Counted from the stretch's first letter, positions 22,169 through 28,049 are shown. The stretch is 28,049 bases of DNA from a virus (IMGVR_UViG_3300027759_003931:1-28049); one strand, 5' to 3'. The notes: generated by a model not told the origin, from the letters alone. Numbers and translations: made by a program.

Positions 22169-22324
22169 CTATATGTATGCCTGGTTTAAAAACTCATCTG
22201 CCCAAAAATCAGCAAGTGATTCATTACCTATATCATTGAAGTAATAACGATTTTTTTCAAGGCTGTAAGTCCAACCCTTCCAAAGATTAACATCTTCTTC
22301 CGCCCAAGTAAGGTTTGTATCCAT
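22169..22324 (-). CDS. Small acidic protein
   Basis: A 51-residue acidic protein with three Trp, beginning MDTNLTWAEEDVNLWKGWTY. Its ATG overlaps the upstream stop (TAATG), so translation is coupled. Function unknown. Confidence 0.6.
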   Translation of the reverse strand: MDTNLTWAEEDVNLWKGWTYSLEKNRYYFNDIGNESLADFWADEFLNQAYI

Positions 22325-22473
22325 TAGTCAGCCCTAACATCTGGGCTTTTAAGATAAAAGATTAATGTCATTTTGCTACCACAGGGGCAGTGAAAATTGT
22401 AGTCTAGTTTCTTATGGATTTCCATGTGGATCGTGGTCTCACATCTTTCGCAAATAAATTCGTAGGTATGCAT
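22324..22473 (-). CDS. Zinc-ribbon-like small protein
   Basis: A 49-residue protein with C8-x2-C11 (ICERCET) and C29-x-C31 (HCPCGS), a full zinc ribbon. It lies at the head of a four-gene cluster of tiny ORFs and has its own leaderless-type promoter. Confidence 0.72.
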   Translation of the reverse strand: MHTYEFICERCETTIHMEIHKKLDYNFHCPCGSKMTLIFYLKSPDVRAD

Positions 22474-22479
22474 GTATCT

Positions 22480-22508
22480 AGTGTATCAAGTTTCGGCGGT
22501 AAAAGCAA
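22480..22508 (-). promoter_or_regulatory. SigA-type promoter for a leaderless mRNA (Zn-ribbon)
   Basis: TTGCTT (22503-22508), 17 bases, TACACT (22480-22485), six bases to the ATG at 22473 on the minus strand. Confidence 0.65.
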
Positions 22509-22562
22509 GGCGAAAATAGAGGTTTGAAGTTCGGCGACGGAAAGAGATATCAAACCTTCCAA

Positions 22563-22577
22563 TGCCCTACAAGGGCA
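22563..22577 (-). terminator. Short hairpin after the C2H2-like gene
   Basis: TGCCCT and AGGGCA form a 6-bp stem with a 3-base loop immediately after the stop of the minus-strand gene at 22578. No T tract follows, so it may be a weak terminator or mRNA-end hairpin. Confidence 0.4.
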
Positions 22578-22685
22578 CTATCGGTGAGTATCCTTCATAT
22601 GCCTAGCCAATGAGTCGTGAGCAAAGATAGCCCATCTAAGTTCCCATTCTTTATTACAGATAGGACATATGATTGTTCTTGACAT
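22578..22685 (-). CDS. C2H2-like zinc finger micro-protein
   Basis: A 35-residue protein with C7-x2-C10 and H29-x4-H34, the pattern of a C2H2 zinc finger with a longer loop. Its start codon is six bases from a near-perfect promoter, which supports a real gene despite its size. It may bind DNA or RNA; it directly borders the repeat-rich gap. Confidence 0.7.
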   Translation of the reverse strand: MSRTIICPICNKEWELRWAIFAHDSLARHMKDTHR

Positions 22686-22691
22686 GAATCT

Positions 22692-22720
22692 ATTATCTCA
22701 AATTTTTGCGGGGAAGTCAA
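22692..22720 (-). promoter_or_regulatory. SigA-type promoter for a leaderless mRNA (zinc finger)
   Basis: TTGACT (22715-22720), 17 bases, GATAAT (22692-22697), six bases to the ATG at 22685 on the minus strand. Confidence 0.75.
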
Positions 22721-23465
22721 AAGTATCCCCATAACCACCAGTATAATAACAAACCTTTCAAACCATATAGCCTGATATCCCCATATCCCAGATAGCCCAG
22801 ATAGCCAAAAAGTAAGGTTTGAACCTGTGTGCAACTATCTGGTTTGATAATGAGAATATGCACAATATGGATCCAGGGCGATGGTTTGATACCCGCTAAT
22901 TTAAGGCTTGGAAGGCTTTTAAATGCCATTTAGAATGGTTTGATAAGAGAAATAAATCTTACTGATATTTTTTAATTATAGTTAAAAGGGAGGAAAGTGG
23001 AGGATAGTGGGTGATTGGGCGATTTTATAGATGGCGTCGTAATCCTCTGGCGGCCAAACCTCCCTATCCCAAACCTTCCAAACCTTTCTATCCCCATATC
23101 TGGCATGCATTATACCCCCAAAACAATGGTTTGTCAAACCTTTATAGCCTAAAAAAATGCCCCAAAAATGTAGCAAAATCTTTTAAAACACCAGGAAAAA
23201 ATCTAGAAAGGTTTGATAACTATGGTAAAAGTTTTAAATAATTCGCAATTTAAATTCCCGCTTCGTAATGTCTATTAATACTAGGACTCAGCGCCCCGCG
23301 TGGACGCAAAAACGGCGGGGATAAAAAGATATACCAATACTCCTAGTAGTATACAAACCATATCTTCTGGATATAAAGGTTTGGCAGATATGAGGTTTGA
23401 AGGTTTGAGATTGAAAGGTTTGAAGGTTTGATATGAATCTGGAAAATTCTACAAATGTCGTAATC

Positions 23466-23486
23466 TCCCACGATCTGGGATTTTTT
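23466..23486 (+). terminator. Possible plus-strand terminator in the gap
   Basis: TCCCA and TGGGA form a 5-bp stem with a 5-base loop, followed directly by TTTTTT. Short stem, so tentative. If active it would end a plus-strand transcript, against the direction of all nearby genes. Confidence 0.4.
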
Positions 23487-23565
23487 AGAAAAGGTTCTTA
23501 ATGTCTTTTAGAGAAATCTATGTCCGTTTTGGGTGGTTTGATATAGTTTACCCGAGCAAGCAGGG

Positions 23566-23832
23566 CTATGCCTGGTCGCCAAGCAATTCGTCAAGACTTT
23601 CCCACTCTCTATCAGCAACTTGTAGAGAAGCAATAAATAGATCATAGGTTTCGTTTATATATAACTCTGACTGACTTGTTGGCAAAACAATTTCATTCAT
23701 CAAGAAATAGGCAAGTGGCAAACCTAAATCGTTATACTCTACAAAATCTTGTAAGTCCTCATCATCACGATAGTTCATCCACAACTCAGCAAGGATAGTT
23801 ATCTTATTCTCAAAAGTATTACCGCCTGCCAT
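23566..23832 (-). CDS. Conserved actinophage-type hypothetical protein
   Basis: An 88-residue acidic protein with ILAELWMNYRDDEDLQDFVEYNDLGLPLAYF at about 13-43 and a DREWESLDELL end. I recall nearly the same block in small actinobacteriophage proteins of unknown function. The start overlaps the end of the preceding gene by 14 bases. It lies at the edge of the repeat region. Confidence 0.75.
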   Translation of the reverse strand: MAGGNTFENKITILAELWMNYRDDEDLQDFVEYNDLGLPLAYFLMNEIVLPTSQSELYINETYDLFIASLQVADREWESLDELLGDQA

Positions 23833-24052
23833 TGTAAACTCCTCTATCTAATTGGTCAACTTCTTTATTATACTGCATGGCTTCCAATACTTCATTAGCC
23901 CTAGTATAAATAATATGGGGAGAACCCTTTGCTAAATAAAATCCTATGGCTTCTAAGTCAAGAGTAAAGTCAGATAGCAAAGTAGTTATTCTACCTGCGA
24001 CCTTTTCCTCTTTACTTATTCCAAGTCTAATAGACCTACGCATAAACCCCAT
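23819..24052 (-). CDS. Small conserved hypothetical protein
   Basis: A 77-residue helical, basic protein with RLGISKEEKVAGRITTLLSD and DLEAIGFYLAKGSPHIIYTRANEV. Two ATGs are possible, at 24052 and 24043. The leaderless-type promoter six bases before 24052 favours that start, while GGGG lies only three bases before 24043. Small actinophage proteins of this kind often precede the 88-residue gene that follows. Function unknown. Confidence 0.7.
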   Translation of the reverse strand: MGFMRRSIRLGISKEEKVAGRITTLLSDFTLDLEAIGFYLAKGSPHIIYTRANEVLEAMQYNKEVDQLDRGVYNGRR

Positions 24053-24058
24053 ATCCCA

Positions 24059-24087
24059 ATTCTATCAAAAAGTATGGGGAAGCACAA
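24059..24087 (-). promoter_or_regulatory. SigA-type promoter for a leaderless mRNA
   Basis: TTGTGC (24082-24087), 17 bases, TAGAAT (24059-24064), six bases to the ATG at 24052 on the minus strand. The -35 box lies within the terminator hairpin at 24076-24112. Confidence 0.6.
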
Positions 24088-24112
24088 GTCCACCACAAAC
24101 CTGTGCCTCCCC
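24076..24112 (-). terminator. Strong hairpin terminator
   Basis: On the minus-strand RNA GGGGAGGCACA pairs with TGTGCTTCCCC over 11 bp, including one G-U pair; on the plus strand that position is an A-C mismatch, so it favours minus transcription. A short T run (CTTTTTG) follows. It would end transcription of the 24146-26693 gene run. Confidence 0.7.
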
Positions 24113-24145
24113 CTGTCTATAGCGAGAGGTGACCCCTACCTCCGC

Positions 24146-24517
24146 TTATGAAGCCCCCACAGTGGAAAGGACACTGCTGGGCAAATTGTAACTAATAAAA
24201 CTATTAATGTCTTTGTGCCCTACGTTATCATGACTGATAGTATTATCTGTAAGGTCAATGATTATTGGATGGTCCATAAAACCTAGGTCATTAGGATTAC
24301 ATGCATAGATGCCAAACCCTGTTTCATCCAGAATGGAATCCTTTAGTAGATGACTAATGGCCATACGTACGTAGTATTCTCTGTCCCCGCTTCGTACCGC
24401 TGCATGCTGCAGGGCCTGAGCAAGATCTTCGTACATACTGTCTTCGCCCCAATGGCTGTACAGCGCTACTGCTAGGTCCTCTGACTGTTTAAAAACGAAT
24501 GTGCAACGTGCTCCCAT
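24146..24517 (-). CDS. Conserved phage hypothetical protein
   Basis: A 123-residue protein starting MGARCTFVFKQSEDLAVALYSHWGE, then YYVRMAISHLL and TGFGIYACNPNDLG, a pattern I recall from small proteins of actinobacteriophages. Beta-strand core with no recognised catalytic residues. Its ATG overlaps the preceding stop by one base. Confidence 0.78.
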   Translation of the reverse strand: MGARCTFVFKQSEDLAVALYSHWGEDSMYEDLAQALQHAAVRSGDREYYVRMAISHLLKDSILDETGFGIYACNPNDLGFMDHPIIIDLTDNTISHDNVGHKDINSFISYNLPSSVLSTVGAS

Positions 24518-24675
24518 TACTCTTCCTCATTCTTCTCAATTAGAAACGGTACGATTGATAGTTGGTTAGTTATCTCATTAAAGATGCTGTCTTCATCTTC
24601 ATTGTCAGTCTCATATTCAAAATTCATGTAGGTGCCTGTTGGCTCAAAGATTACTTCAATTTCCCATATGGCCAT
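24517..24675 (-). CDS. Small acidic protein
   Basis: A 52-residue acidic protein starting MAIWEIEVIFEPTGTYMNFE and ending EKNEEE. Start and stop both overlap neighbours (TAATG), so it is a coupled member of the run. Function unknown. Confidence 0.68.
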   Translation of the reverse strand: MAIWEIEVIFEPTGTYMNFEYETDNEDEDSIFNEITNQLSIVPFLIEKNEEE

Positions 24676-24866
24676 TAAAGTGTCTCCTCAGATTGTGTTG
24701 ACTCAACTAGGTCCCATGCAATTCCTGAACCATCTGCAATTGTTACAGCATATTCATCTAAGAATTCATTTTCTGCAATGTCTCGTGCATCAACATCGCT
24801 CTCTGCATCTATAATACGAAAAGACTTGGTGATTTGTCCTGTAACTTTAACCTCGTAAGTTGGCAT
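24675..24866 (-). CDS. Small acidic beta-rich protein
   Basis: A 63-residue protein beginning MPTYEVKVTGQITKSFRIIDA and continuing acidic, a beta-hairpin type composition typical of small phage proteins. GGAGA precedes the ATG. Its end overlaps the next gene by one base. Confidence 0.72.
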   Translation of the reverse strand: MPTYEVKVTGQITKSFRIIDAESDVDARDIAENEFLDEYAVTIADGSGIAWDLVESTQSEETL

Positions 24867-25317
24867 CGTGGGTCTCCATTTCTTCTATCTCTTTGATTTC
24901 TTCTATTGTAGCGCAACCAGCACATTTTTCCAAATCCTCAAACTTGTCATAATGTAAGGCTGCTGCTTCATCTTCCCATATCTCATAACAGTTAGGACAT
25001 TCGTAAACACCCTCGCTGCTAATCTGTATCTGATAGTCCTTGCTACCATCAAAGGGCACGGCAGTTACGAAGTACCCAATCCTATTAACTATACGCATAC
25101 CCTGAAATATATAGGTACCTCTGTCGTCCCCATCACAATAAGTCCATATCCTATTAGGCTCCTGAGATTGGACAAACCTTAACTCGTCATCATATGTCTC
25201 AAACATATAGCCTATGCCATCCTCAGTTTGAAATGAGGCATTGCTATCTATATGGTTTGGGATTGGCTTGAATTTATCAAACCACTCTTCCTCTGTAAGT
25301 TCTATTAGGTCATTCAT
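24847..25317 (-). CDS. Hypothetical protein with C-terminal zinc ribbon
   Basis: A 156-residue protein. The first part is acidic and beta-rich (TEDGIGYMFETYDDELRFVQ). The C-terminal part has YECPNCYEIWEDEAAALHYDKFEDL and CAGC, so C-x2-C pairs plus a His could bind zinc. AAAGGA lies before the ATG. Overlaps the preceding and following genes. Function unknown. Confidence 0.72.
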   Translation of the reverse strand: MNDLIELTEEEWFDKFKPIPNHIDSNASFQTEDGIGYMFETYDDELRFVQSQEPNRIWTYCDGDDRGTYIFQGMRIVNRIGYFVTAVPFDGSKDYQIQISSEGVYECPNCYEIWEDEAAALHYDKFEDLEKCAGCATIEEIKEIEEMETHDANLRG

Positions 25318-25588
25318 TTGTCTCTATCCTTTCATTGATAGCAAATGATAAATCGTATGTTAGTTGATATACCGTCGTGAGTGCGTCAATCTGACCTTCC
25401 CAGTAGGCTCGCTGTATTGAATCCATTGCTTCTTCTGATTCAGCCTCAGCCTTCTGAGCAATATCTAATTGTGTTTCTGCTGCCAGCATAAGGTTCTTTA
25501 ATTCACCATGAATGATGTTCAAACCTGATTCACCCATGTCTACTAACTTTTGTAGTCGTGGTGAAAATTCGTAGTCAAGATTATTCAT
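25310..25588 (-). CDS. Coiled-coil hypothetical protein
   Basis: A 92-residue protein that is helical throughout, with a long Ala/Glu-rich coiled-coil candidate at about 35-60 (AETQLDIAQKAEAESEEAMD). AAGGAGAG precedes the ATG. Role unknown. Confidence 0.72.
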   Translation of the reverse strand: MNNLDYEFSPRLQKLVDMGESGLNIIHGELKNLMLAAETQLDIAQKAEAESEEAMDSIQRAYWEGQIDALTTVYQLTYDLSFAINERIETNE

Positions 25589-25596
25589 CGCTCTCC

Positions 25597-26133
25597 TTAG
25601 AAGTGGAAGTCTACAGGTACTAGATAGTGTAGCGCAGCCTCTTCAGGTTTGTCAAGGCGCTCTTCAAGATAGTGGAACTCAGAAGTAAATTCATTGTGGT
25701 CATAAAACGCACTGTCAGGTGTCCACTTACCATTAAGCATGTTTATGGTTTCTTGGATATCCCAGCGAGAAAAATCAAATCTTTGATTACTTTCTGGTTT
25801 GCAATCATTGCTAATATAATCAACGATATCTGATTTCAATCTATCAAATGCGTTATCAAGTTTAGTTAGTTTCTCATTCATAAACTTAATGCGATACTTT
25901 TTAATGTCTGATATTATTTCTAAAAACTGTTCAGGCTTATCAGCATATGAGATAATCATATCTTGTGAAGGTTCATAGGCAGAAGCAGAGTAGCGGCCAC
26001 CACCTACAACATGCCAGTCTGACCAGTCAGCCAAACGATAACCGTCTTCATTAGGCATAAGACTAACAGTGACGATGTCAAAGGCTTCTTGTTTATCTTT
26101 TGCTTTTGTTGCTATCCAATGTAGTGTATGCAA
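25597..26133 (-). CDS. Conserved phage hypothetical (WSDWHVVGGGR motif)
   Basis: A 178-residue protein with IATKAKDKQEAFDIV near the start and RLADWSDWHVVGGGRYSAS near 33-51, a block I recall from actinophage and environmental phage proteins of unknown function. A longer frame opens upstream at a TTG at 26193, but AGAAAGGA lies nine bases before the TTG at 26133, which gives a better start. A GlxR/CRP-like palindrome lies about 70 bases upstream. Confidence 0.75.
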   Translation of the reverse strand: MHTLHWIATKAKDKQEAFDIVTVSLMPNEDGYRLADWSDWHVVGGGRYSASAYEPSQDMIISYADKPEQFLEIISDIKKYRIKFMNEKLTKLDNAFDRLKSDIVDYISNDCKPESNQRFDFSRWDIQETINMLNGKWTPDSAFYDHNEFTSEFHYLEERLDKPEEAALHYLVPVDFHF

Positions 26134-26203
26134 TCTGGGTTCCTTTCTGTAGTGTCTTAATACAAGTTTAACAAAATACCTGCAATTTTGCAAGGTATAG
26201 AGA

Positions 26204-26219
26204 TGTGATCTACATCACA
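26204..26219. promoter_or_regulatory. GlxR/CRP-type palindrome TGTGA-N6-TCACA
   Basis: TGTGATCTACATCACA is a perfect inverted repeat and matches the GlxR consensus TGTGANNTANNTCACA of actinobacteria, itself the classic CRP half-sites. It overlaps the stop of the minus-strand ORF at 26210 and lies upstream of the gene starting at 26133. If functional it would link phage expression to host cAMP/GlxR control. One 16-base match can arise by chance. Confidence 0.55.
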
Positions 26220-26344
26220 GGACAGTCATCGTATGGGAAGTACTCTTGCTCCTCACAGGCACAGAAGTCAAATAGTTCTACTTGTGATACGTGAGTGAGG
26301 TTGGCCATATCTGACCAGTAATGAACGGCAACCAGGTCAGTCAT
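26210..26344 (-). CDS. Small acidic Cys-containing protein
   Basis: A 44-residue protein beginning MTDLVAVHYWSDMANLTHVS, with C28-x-C30 and a late C41. Its ATG overlaps the upstream stop (TAATG). It fits the coupled run. Function unknown. Confidence 0.62.
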   Translation of the reverse strand: MTDLVAVHYWSDMANLTHVSQVELFDFCACEEQEYFPYDDCPVM

Positions 26345-26520
26345 TATCCATAGTATGTGTTCTCATCTATGTACCCTTCTGCTAGTAGTCCCTCAAAGAA
26401 GTCCCATACTATTAGTAATTGTTTGTAGTTTTGTTCATCCCCCTGGTTTTTGGCGGTATCAATAGCCCAAGTTAAACTATTACCAAAGGCTTGTATATCT
26501 TTATACGTATAACCTAACAT
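26344..26520 (-). CDS. Small helical protein
   Basis: A 58-residue protein beginning MLGYTYKDIQAFGNSLTWAI. A longer frame opens at a TTG, but GGGAGG before the ATG at 26520 fixes the start. Coupled with neighbours at both ends. Function unknown. Confidence 0.7.
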   Translation of the reverse strand: MLGYTYKDIQAFGNSLTWAIDTAKNQGDEQNYKQLLIVWDFFEGLLAEGYIDENTYYG

Positions 26521-26693
26521 TACTTTACCTCCCAATACTCTAGGATAGTTTCAAGGGTAGTGTGAATAACACAATCGCAGTCTCCACCCATGTTATCCAT
26601 AAACTCTAGGTGAGAGTAGTTATCATTATAGATTTCATCTACAAGGTTTCCAACTGTTATGGCTCTTAGTTTTTCTACGGTTTTTAGGGTCAT
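26520..26693 (-). CDS. Small acidic protein with CDC motif
   Basis: A 57-residue protein beginning MTLKTVEKLRAITVGNLVDE and carrying a C-x-C pair (CDC) near residues 39-41. It is the first gene after the promoter at 26700-26728 and therefore begins the transcript that ends at 24076. Function unknown. Confidence 0.7.
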   Translation of the reverse strand: MTLKTVEKLRAITVGNLVDEIYNDNYSHLEFMDNMGGDCDCVIHTTLETILEYWEVK

Positions 26694-26699
26694 ATTAAT

Positions 26700-26728
26700 A
26701 TTTTACATGAAACTGGGAAAAATGTCAA
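26700..26728 (-). promoter_or_regulatory. Consensus promoter for a leaderless mRNA
   Basis: On the minus strand TTGACA (26723-26728), 17 bases, TAAAAT (26700-26705), six bases to the ATG at 26693. This is the best -35 match in the window. Confidence 0.85.
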
Positions 26729-26774
26729 CTATCCGTAATGAGAAAATGGGAAAAATATCATCTCAACGTAATAC
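26709..26774. repeat. Imperfect tandem 33-bp repeat at the promoter
   Basis: Two units, 26709-26741 and 26742-26774, agree at about 25 of 33 positions. Both start GAAAnTGGGAAAAAT and share a CGTAAT block near the end. The first unit contains the -35 box and part of the spacer of the 26693 promoter, the second lies just upstream, suggesting operator sites. Confidence 0.6.
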
Positions 26775-26807
26775 AATTATAACAAAAATGTTACACTCGG
26801 GCACCTG

Positions 26808-26881
26808 CGATCCCAACGGGACTTGAACCCGTAGCCTTTACCGTGACAGGGTAACGATCTAACCAATTGATCTATGGGACC
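26808..26881 (-). tRNA. tRNA-Asp (anticodon GTC)
   Basis: On the minus strand GGTCCCA pairs with TGGGATC as the acceptor stem. The anticodon stem TTACC/GGTAA has the loop CTGTCAC with GTC. The T arm is ACGGG-TTCAAGT-CCCGT. The discriminator is G at 26808 and no CCA is encoded. It lies 37 bases after the DUF932 stop and may be cut from that transcript. Confidence 0.95.
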
Positions 26882-26918
26882 AGCGGAGCAGTTTTAAATC
26901 ATGCTCAGGATTTTTTTA

Positions 26919-27935
26919 CTAAGCCAGTTGCAAAGTATTTTGCACAATAGTTAGCAAACGATTTTTCTCTGCGTTAATTGCAGGGTCAAATCCAGAAGCA
27001 GCAGCAAACATGCTTTCGCTATTACCACCACGAGCAGAACGATACCAGTCTAAACGCTCAGTTAGTGCATTGAACGCACCCCAAGCATTTCCACTAATCA
27101 TTCCGTTATATTCACCAGTATAGATATCGTTAATCATATCTACCTTGTTTTCCCATTTCTTTACAGCACCCTTAGTGTCTAAATCAGGCTTAGGGTAAGC
27201 AGCAAGAATAATGTCATTGAAATCTTTTGCGGAGATTTCTTTTGCTATCATAGCGTGAGCCATCTTATCAAATTCGTCCATGTAAGAATTAGCCATGCCT
27301 AGTGCCTGACGAGCAACAGTTATTTTGCCTTCAGCAGTTTGTGTATGACGGATTTTAAAAGATTGCTTTACGCCGTCTTTCTTGCGTGTACGATTGAGTG
27401 CAACATTAAGAGTATTAGCGCACACAACGCGAACAGGTGTTATGCTTGCTTGAATGGCGATTGAGCCATCATGTGATGTGTTAATAAGCAGATAAGTTTT
27501 AACAACATCTGCCACGCCGTTAGGGTCTAATACAGTTTCACGCTCTAATGCAAGAGAGCCAAATACTACACGACCACCACGAATTGAGCCAGCAGTTTCC
27601 CAGCGACCCCCACCATCAAGAATGTTATCACCAAATGAAAACAAATCTTCATTTTGTAGTGGAACATAACGCTCACCAACAATTCCCAAAACATCAGTTT
27701 GAGTTTTATCAGTAGGGTTAGTGCGAACAACATATTGGTAAGATTTATCAGATACTAAACTAGATGGGATTTCTAAATCTTCTAGTCTAACATTCCAATT
27801 ATTAAGATTAGCAGCAACTAACATTTCGTTAGTATTTTTCTCAGTATCAAATACAGTACCAAGATTGTGCCATGCAGGTTCACGGAATGATGCAAAACTT
27901 GCAACACCGTTTTGAGTTTCTAACTCATGAGCCAT
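26919..27935 (-). CDS. DUF932 / phage-plasmid-like protein (TIGR03299 type)
   Basis: A 338-residue protein matching the DUF932 family: FREPAWHNLGTVF near 17-29, GIVGERYVPLQNEDLFSFGD around 84-103, INTSHDGSIAIQASITPVRVVCANTL around 151-176 and FKIRHTQTAEGKI. The family is frequent in phages and plasmids and sometimes called LGT_TIGR03299; its role is not known, although it is often among the first genes. GAAAGGA is the ribosome site. A promoter at 27962-27990 gives a 19-base leader. Confidence 0.92.
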   Translation of the reverse strand: MAHELETQNGVASFASFREPAWHNLGTVFDTEKNTNEMLVAANLNNWNVRLEDLEIPSSLVSDKSYQYVVRTNPTDKTQTDVLGIVGERYVPLQNEDLFSFGDNILDGGGRWETAGSIRGGRVVFGSLALERETVLDPNGVADVVKTYLLINTSHDGSIAIQASITPVRVVCANTLNVALNRTRKKDGVKQSFKIRHTQTAEGKITVARQALGMANSYMDEFDKMAHAMIAKEISAKDFNDIILAAYPKPDLDTKGAVKKWENKVDMINDIYTGEYNGMISGNAWGAFNALTERLDWYRSARGGNSESMFAAASGFDPAINAEKNRLLTIVQNTLQLA

Positions 27936-27961
27936 TTTTGTCCTTTCGGTTGTTTTAATTA

Positions 27962-27990
27962 AGTTTAGCAGTCATATCAGACAATGTCAA
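27962..27990 (-). promoter_or_regulatory. Promoter for the DUF932 gene
   Basis: TTGACA (27985-27990), 17 bases, TAAACT (27962-27967) on the minus strand, predicted start near 27955 with a 19-base leader and GAAAGGA ribosome site. Confidence 0.75.
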
Positions 27991-28049
27991 ATAGGATTAG
28001 GGAAAAAGGTTTAATCTTCTTAATTGGGATAAAACGGACATTTCGGGCT

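Larger units (their letters stand above)
22521..23541. repeat. GGTTTG repeat cluster in a gene-poor region
   Basis: The core GGTTTG, often extended to AGGTTTGATA or AGGTTTGAA, occurs about 21 times here on both strands. Plus-strand copies begin at 22521, 22816, 22841, 22883, 22937, 23128, 23210, 23378, 23394, 23402, 23417, 23425 and 23535; inverted copies lie near 22551, 22750, 22759, 23055, 23070, 23079, 23135 and 23354. Four copies are tightly packed at 23393-23431, as two identical 16-mers 23 bases apart. A perfect inverted pair lies at 23128-23140. The rest of the window has only scattered copies by eye. The first two copies overlap the region just downstream of small ORFs; most lie in the gene-free gap. 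Confidence 0.8.
22686..23565. other. About 0.9 kb without a convincing gene
   Basis: Short frames exist on both strands but have poor starts and repeat-driven compositions. Besides the GGTTTG repeats it holds a tandem 9-mer CCCAGATAG (22787-22804), a GC-rich hairpin with stem CCCCGC/GCGGGG (23294-23320), and a plus-strand terminator-like hairpin (23466-23486). An origin of replication, a regulatory region or a noncoding RNA are the leading options. Confidence 0.6.

Noticed and set aside
22595-22834. 79-residue minus-strand ORF
   Set aside because: It overlaps the better supported C2H2-like gene in another frame and is largely repeat sequence.
23011-23241. 76-residue plus-strand ORF in the repeat region
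   Set aside because: It starts with GTG, has no good ribosome site, and its Pro/Lys-rich sequence is just a translation of the AAACC repeats. Composition and strand are unlike neighbouring genes.
23294-23320. CCCCGC/GCGGGG hairpin as a terminator
   Set aside because: Stem is strong but no T tract follows on either strand; kept only as a structural element of the gap.
22521-23541. CRISPR array from the GGTTTG repeats
   Set aside because: Core is only six to eleven bases, spacing is irregular (8 to about 290 bases), copies lie on both strands, and there are no unique spacers of constant length or cas genes.
26919-27935. DUF932 as an integrase or replication protein
   Set aside because: Family pattern is clear and no catalytic motif of either enzyme class is present.

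Overview
The window looks like accessory and early-type sequence from a tailed bacteriophage of a low-GC actinobacterium, probably aquatic. A WhiB-family regulator (7958-8239) and a GlxR/CRP-type palindrome (26204-26219) point to an actinobacterial host. Phage origin is suggested by dense packing of small genes, ATGA/TAATG overlaps, three tRNA genes, a DUF932 protein and many tiny Cys-rich proteins. No capsid, tail, terminase, integrase or polymerase gene is visible. The source is inferred from gene content, not from a database match.

Layout. Bases 1-12547 are entirely plus strand and 12531-27935 entirely minus strand; the two blocks converge with a 17-bp overlap of coding ends. The plus block carries an HslV/proteasome-like Ntn hydrolase, a secreted protein, tRNA-Gly and tRNA-Glu, a radical SAM/SPASM enzyme, an IbpA-like Hsp20, Zn-ribbon proteins, a staphylococcal-nuclease-like enzyme, a zinc-site/thioredoxin fusion, a run of small proteins, WhiB, and a sulfation-like cassette (sulfotransferase, APS-kinase-like/nucleotidyltransferase fusion, DUF2061 membrane protein). 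It ends with a pyrimidine-dimer glycosylase-like enzyme, an XapX protein, a holin candidate, a terminator and a Stealth-like transferase.

The minus block, read in transcription order, begins with DUF932, tRNA-Asp and a run of small acidic proteins ending at a terminator (24076-24112). Two more small genes follow, then about 0.9 kb without a convincing gene. GGTTTG occurs about 21 times between 22521 and 23541, mostly inside that gap. After it come five tiny genes (four beyond the ORF closest to the gap), a 2OG-Fe(II) oxygenase pair, a secreted protein and a translationally coupled sugar operon (12531-19418). The operon holds four glycosyltransferase-like proteins, an NAD-dependent sugar dehydratase/epimerase, two methyltransferases and a PIG-L deacetylase/methyltransferase fusion. 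With the plus-strand sulfotransferase and Stealth-like gene, it could build or modify a glycan on virion or host surface.

Regulation. Several genes have a near-consensus sigma-A promoter with the -10 box ending exactly six bases before the start codon, which predicts leaderless mRNAs. Others have normal leaders with strong Shine-Dalgarno sequences. The most unusual items are the GGTTTG repeat locus, the leaderless promoter module, and the sulfation cassette beside a large glycan operon.
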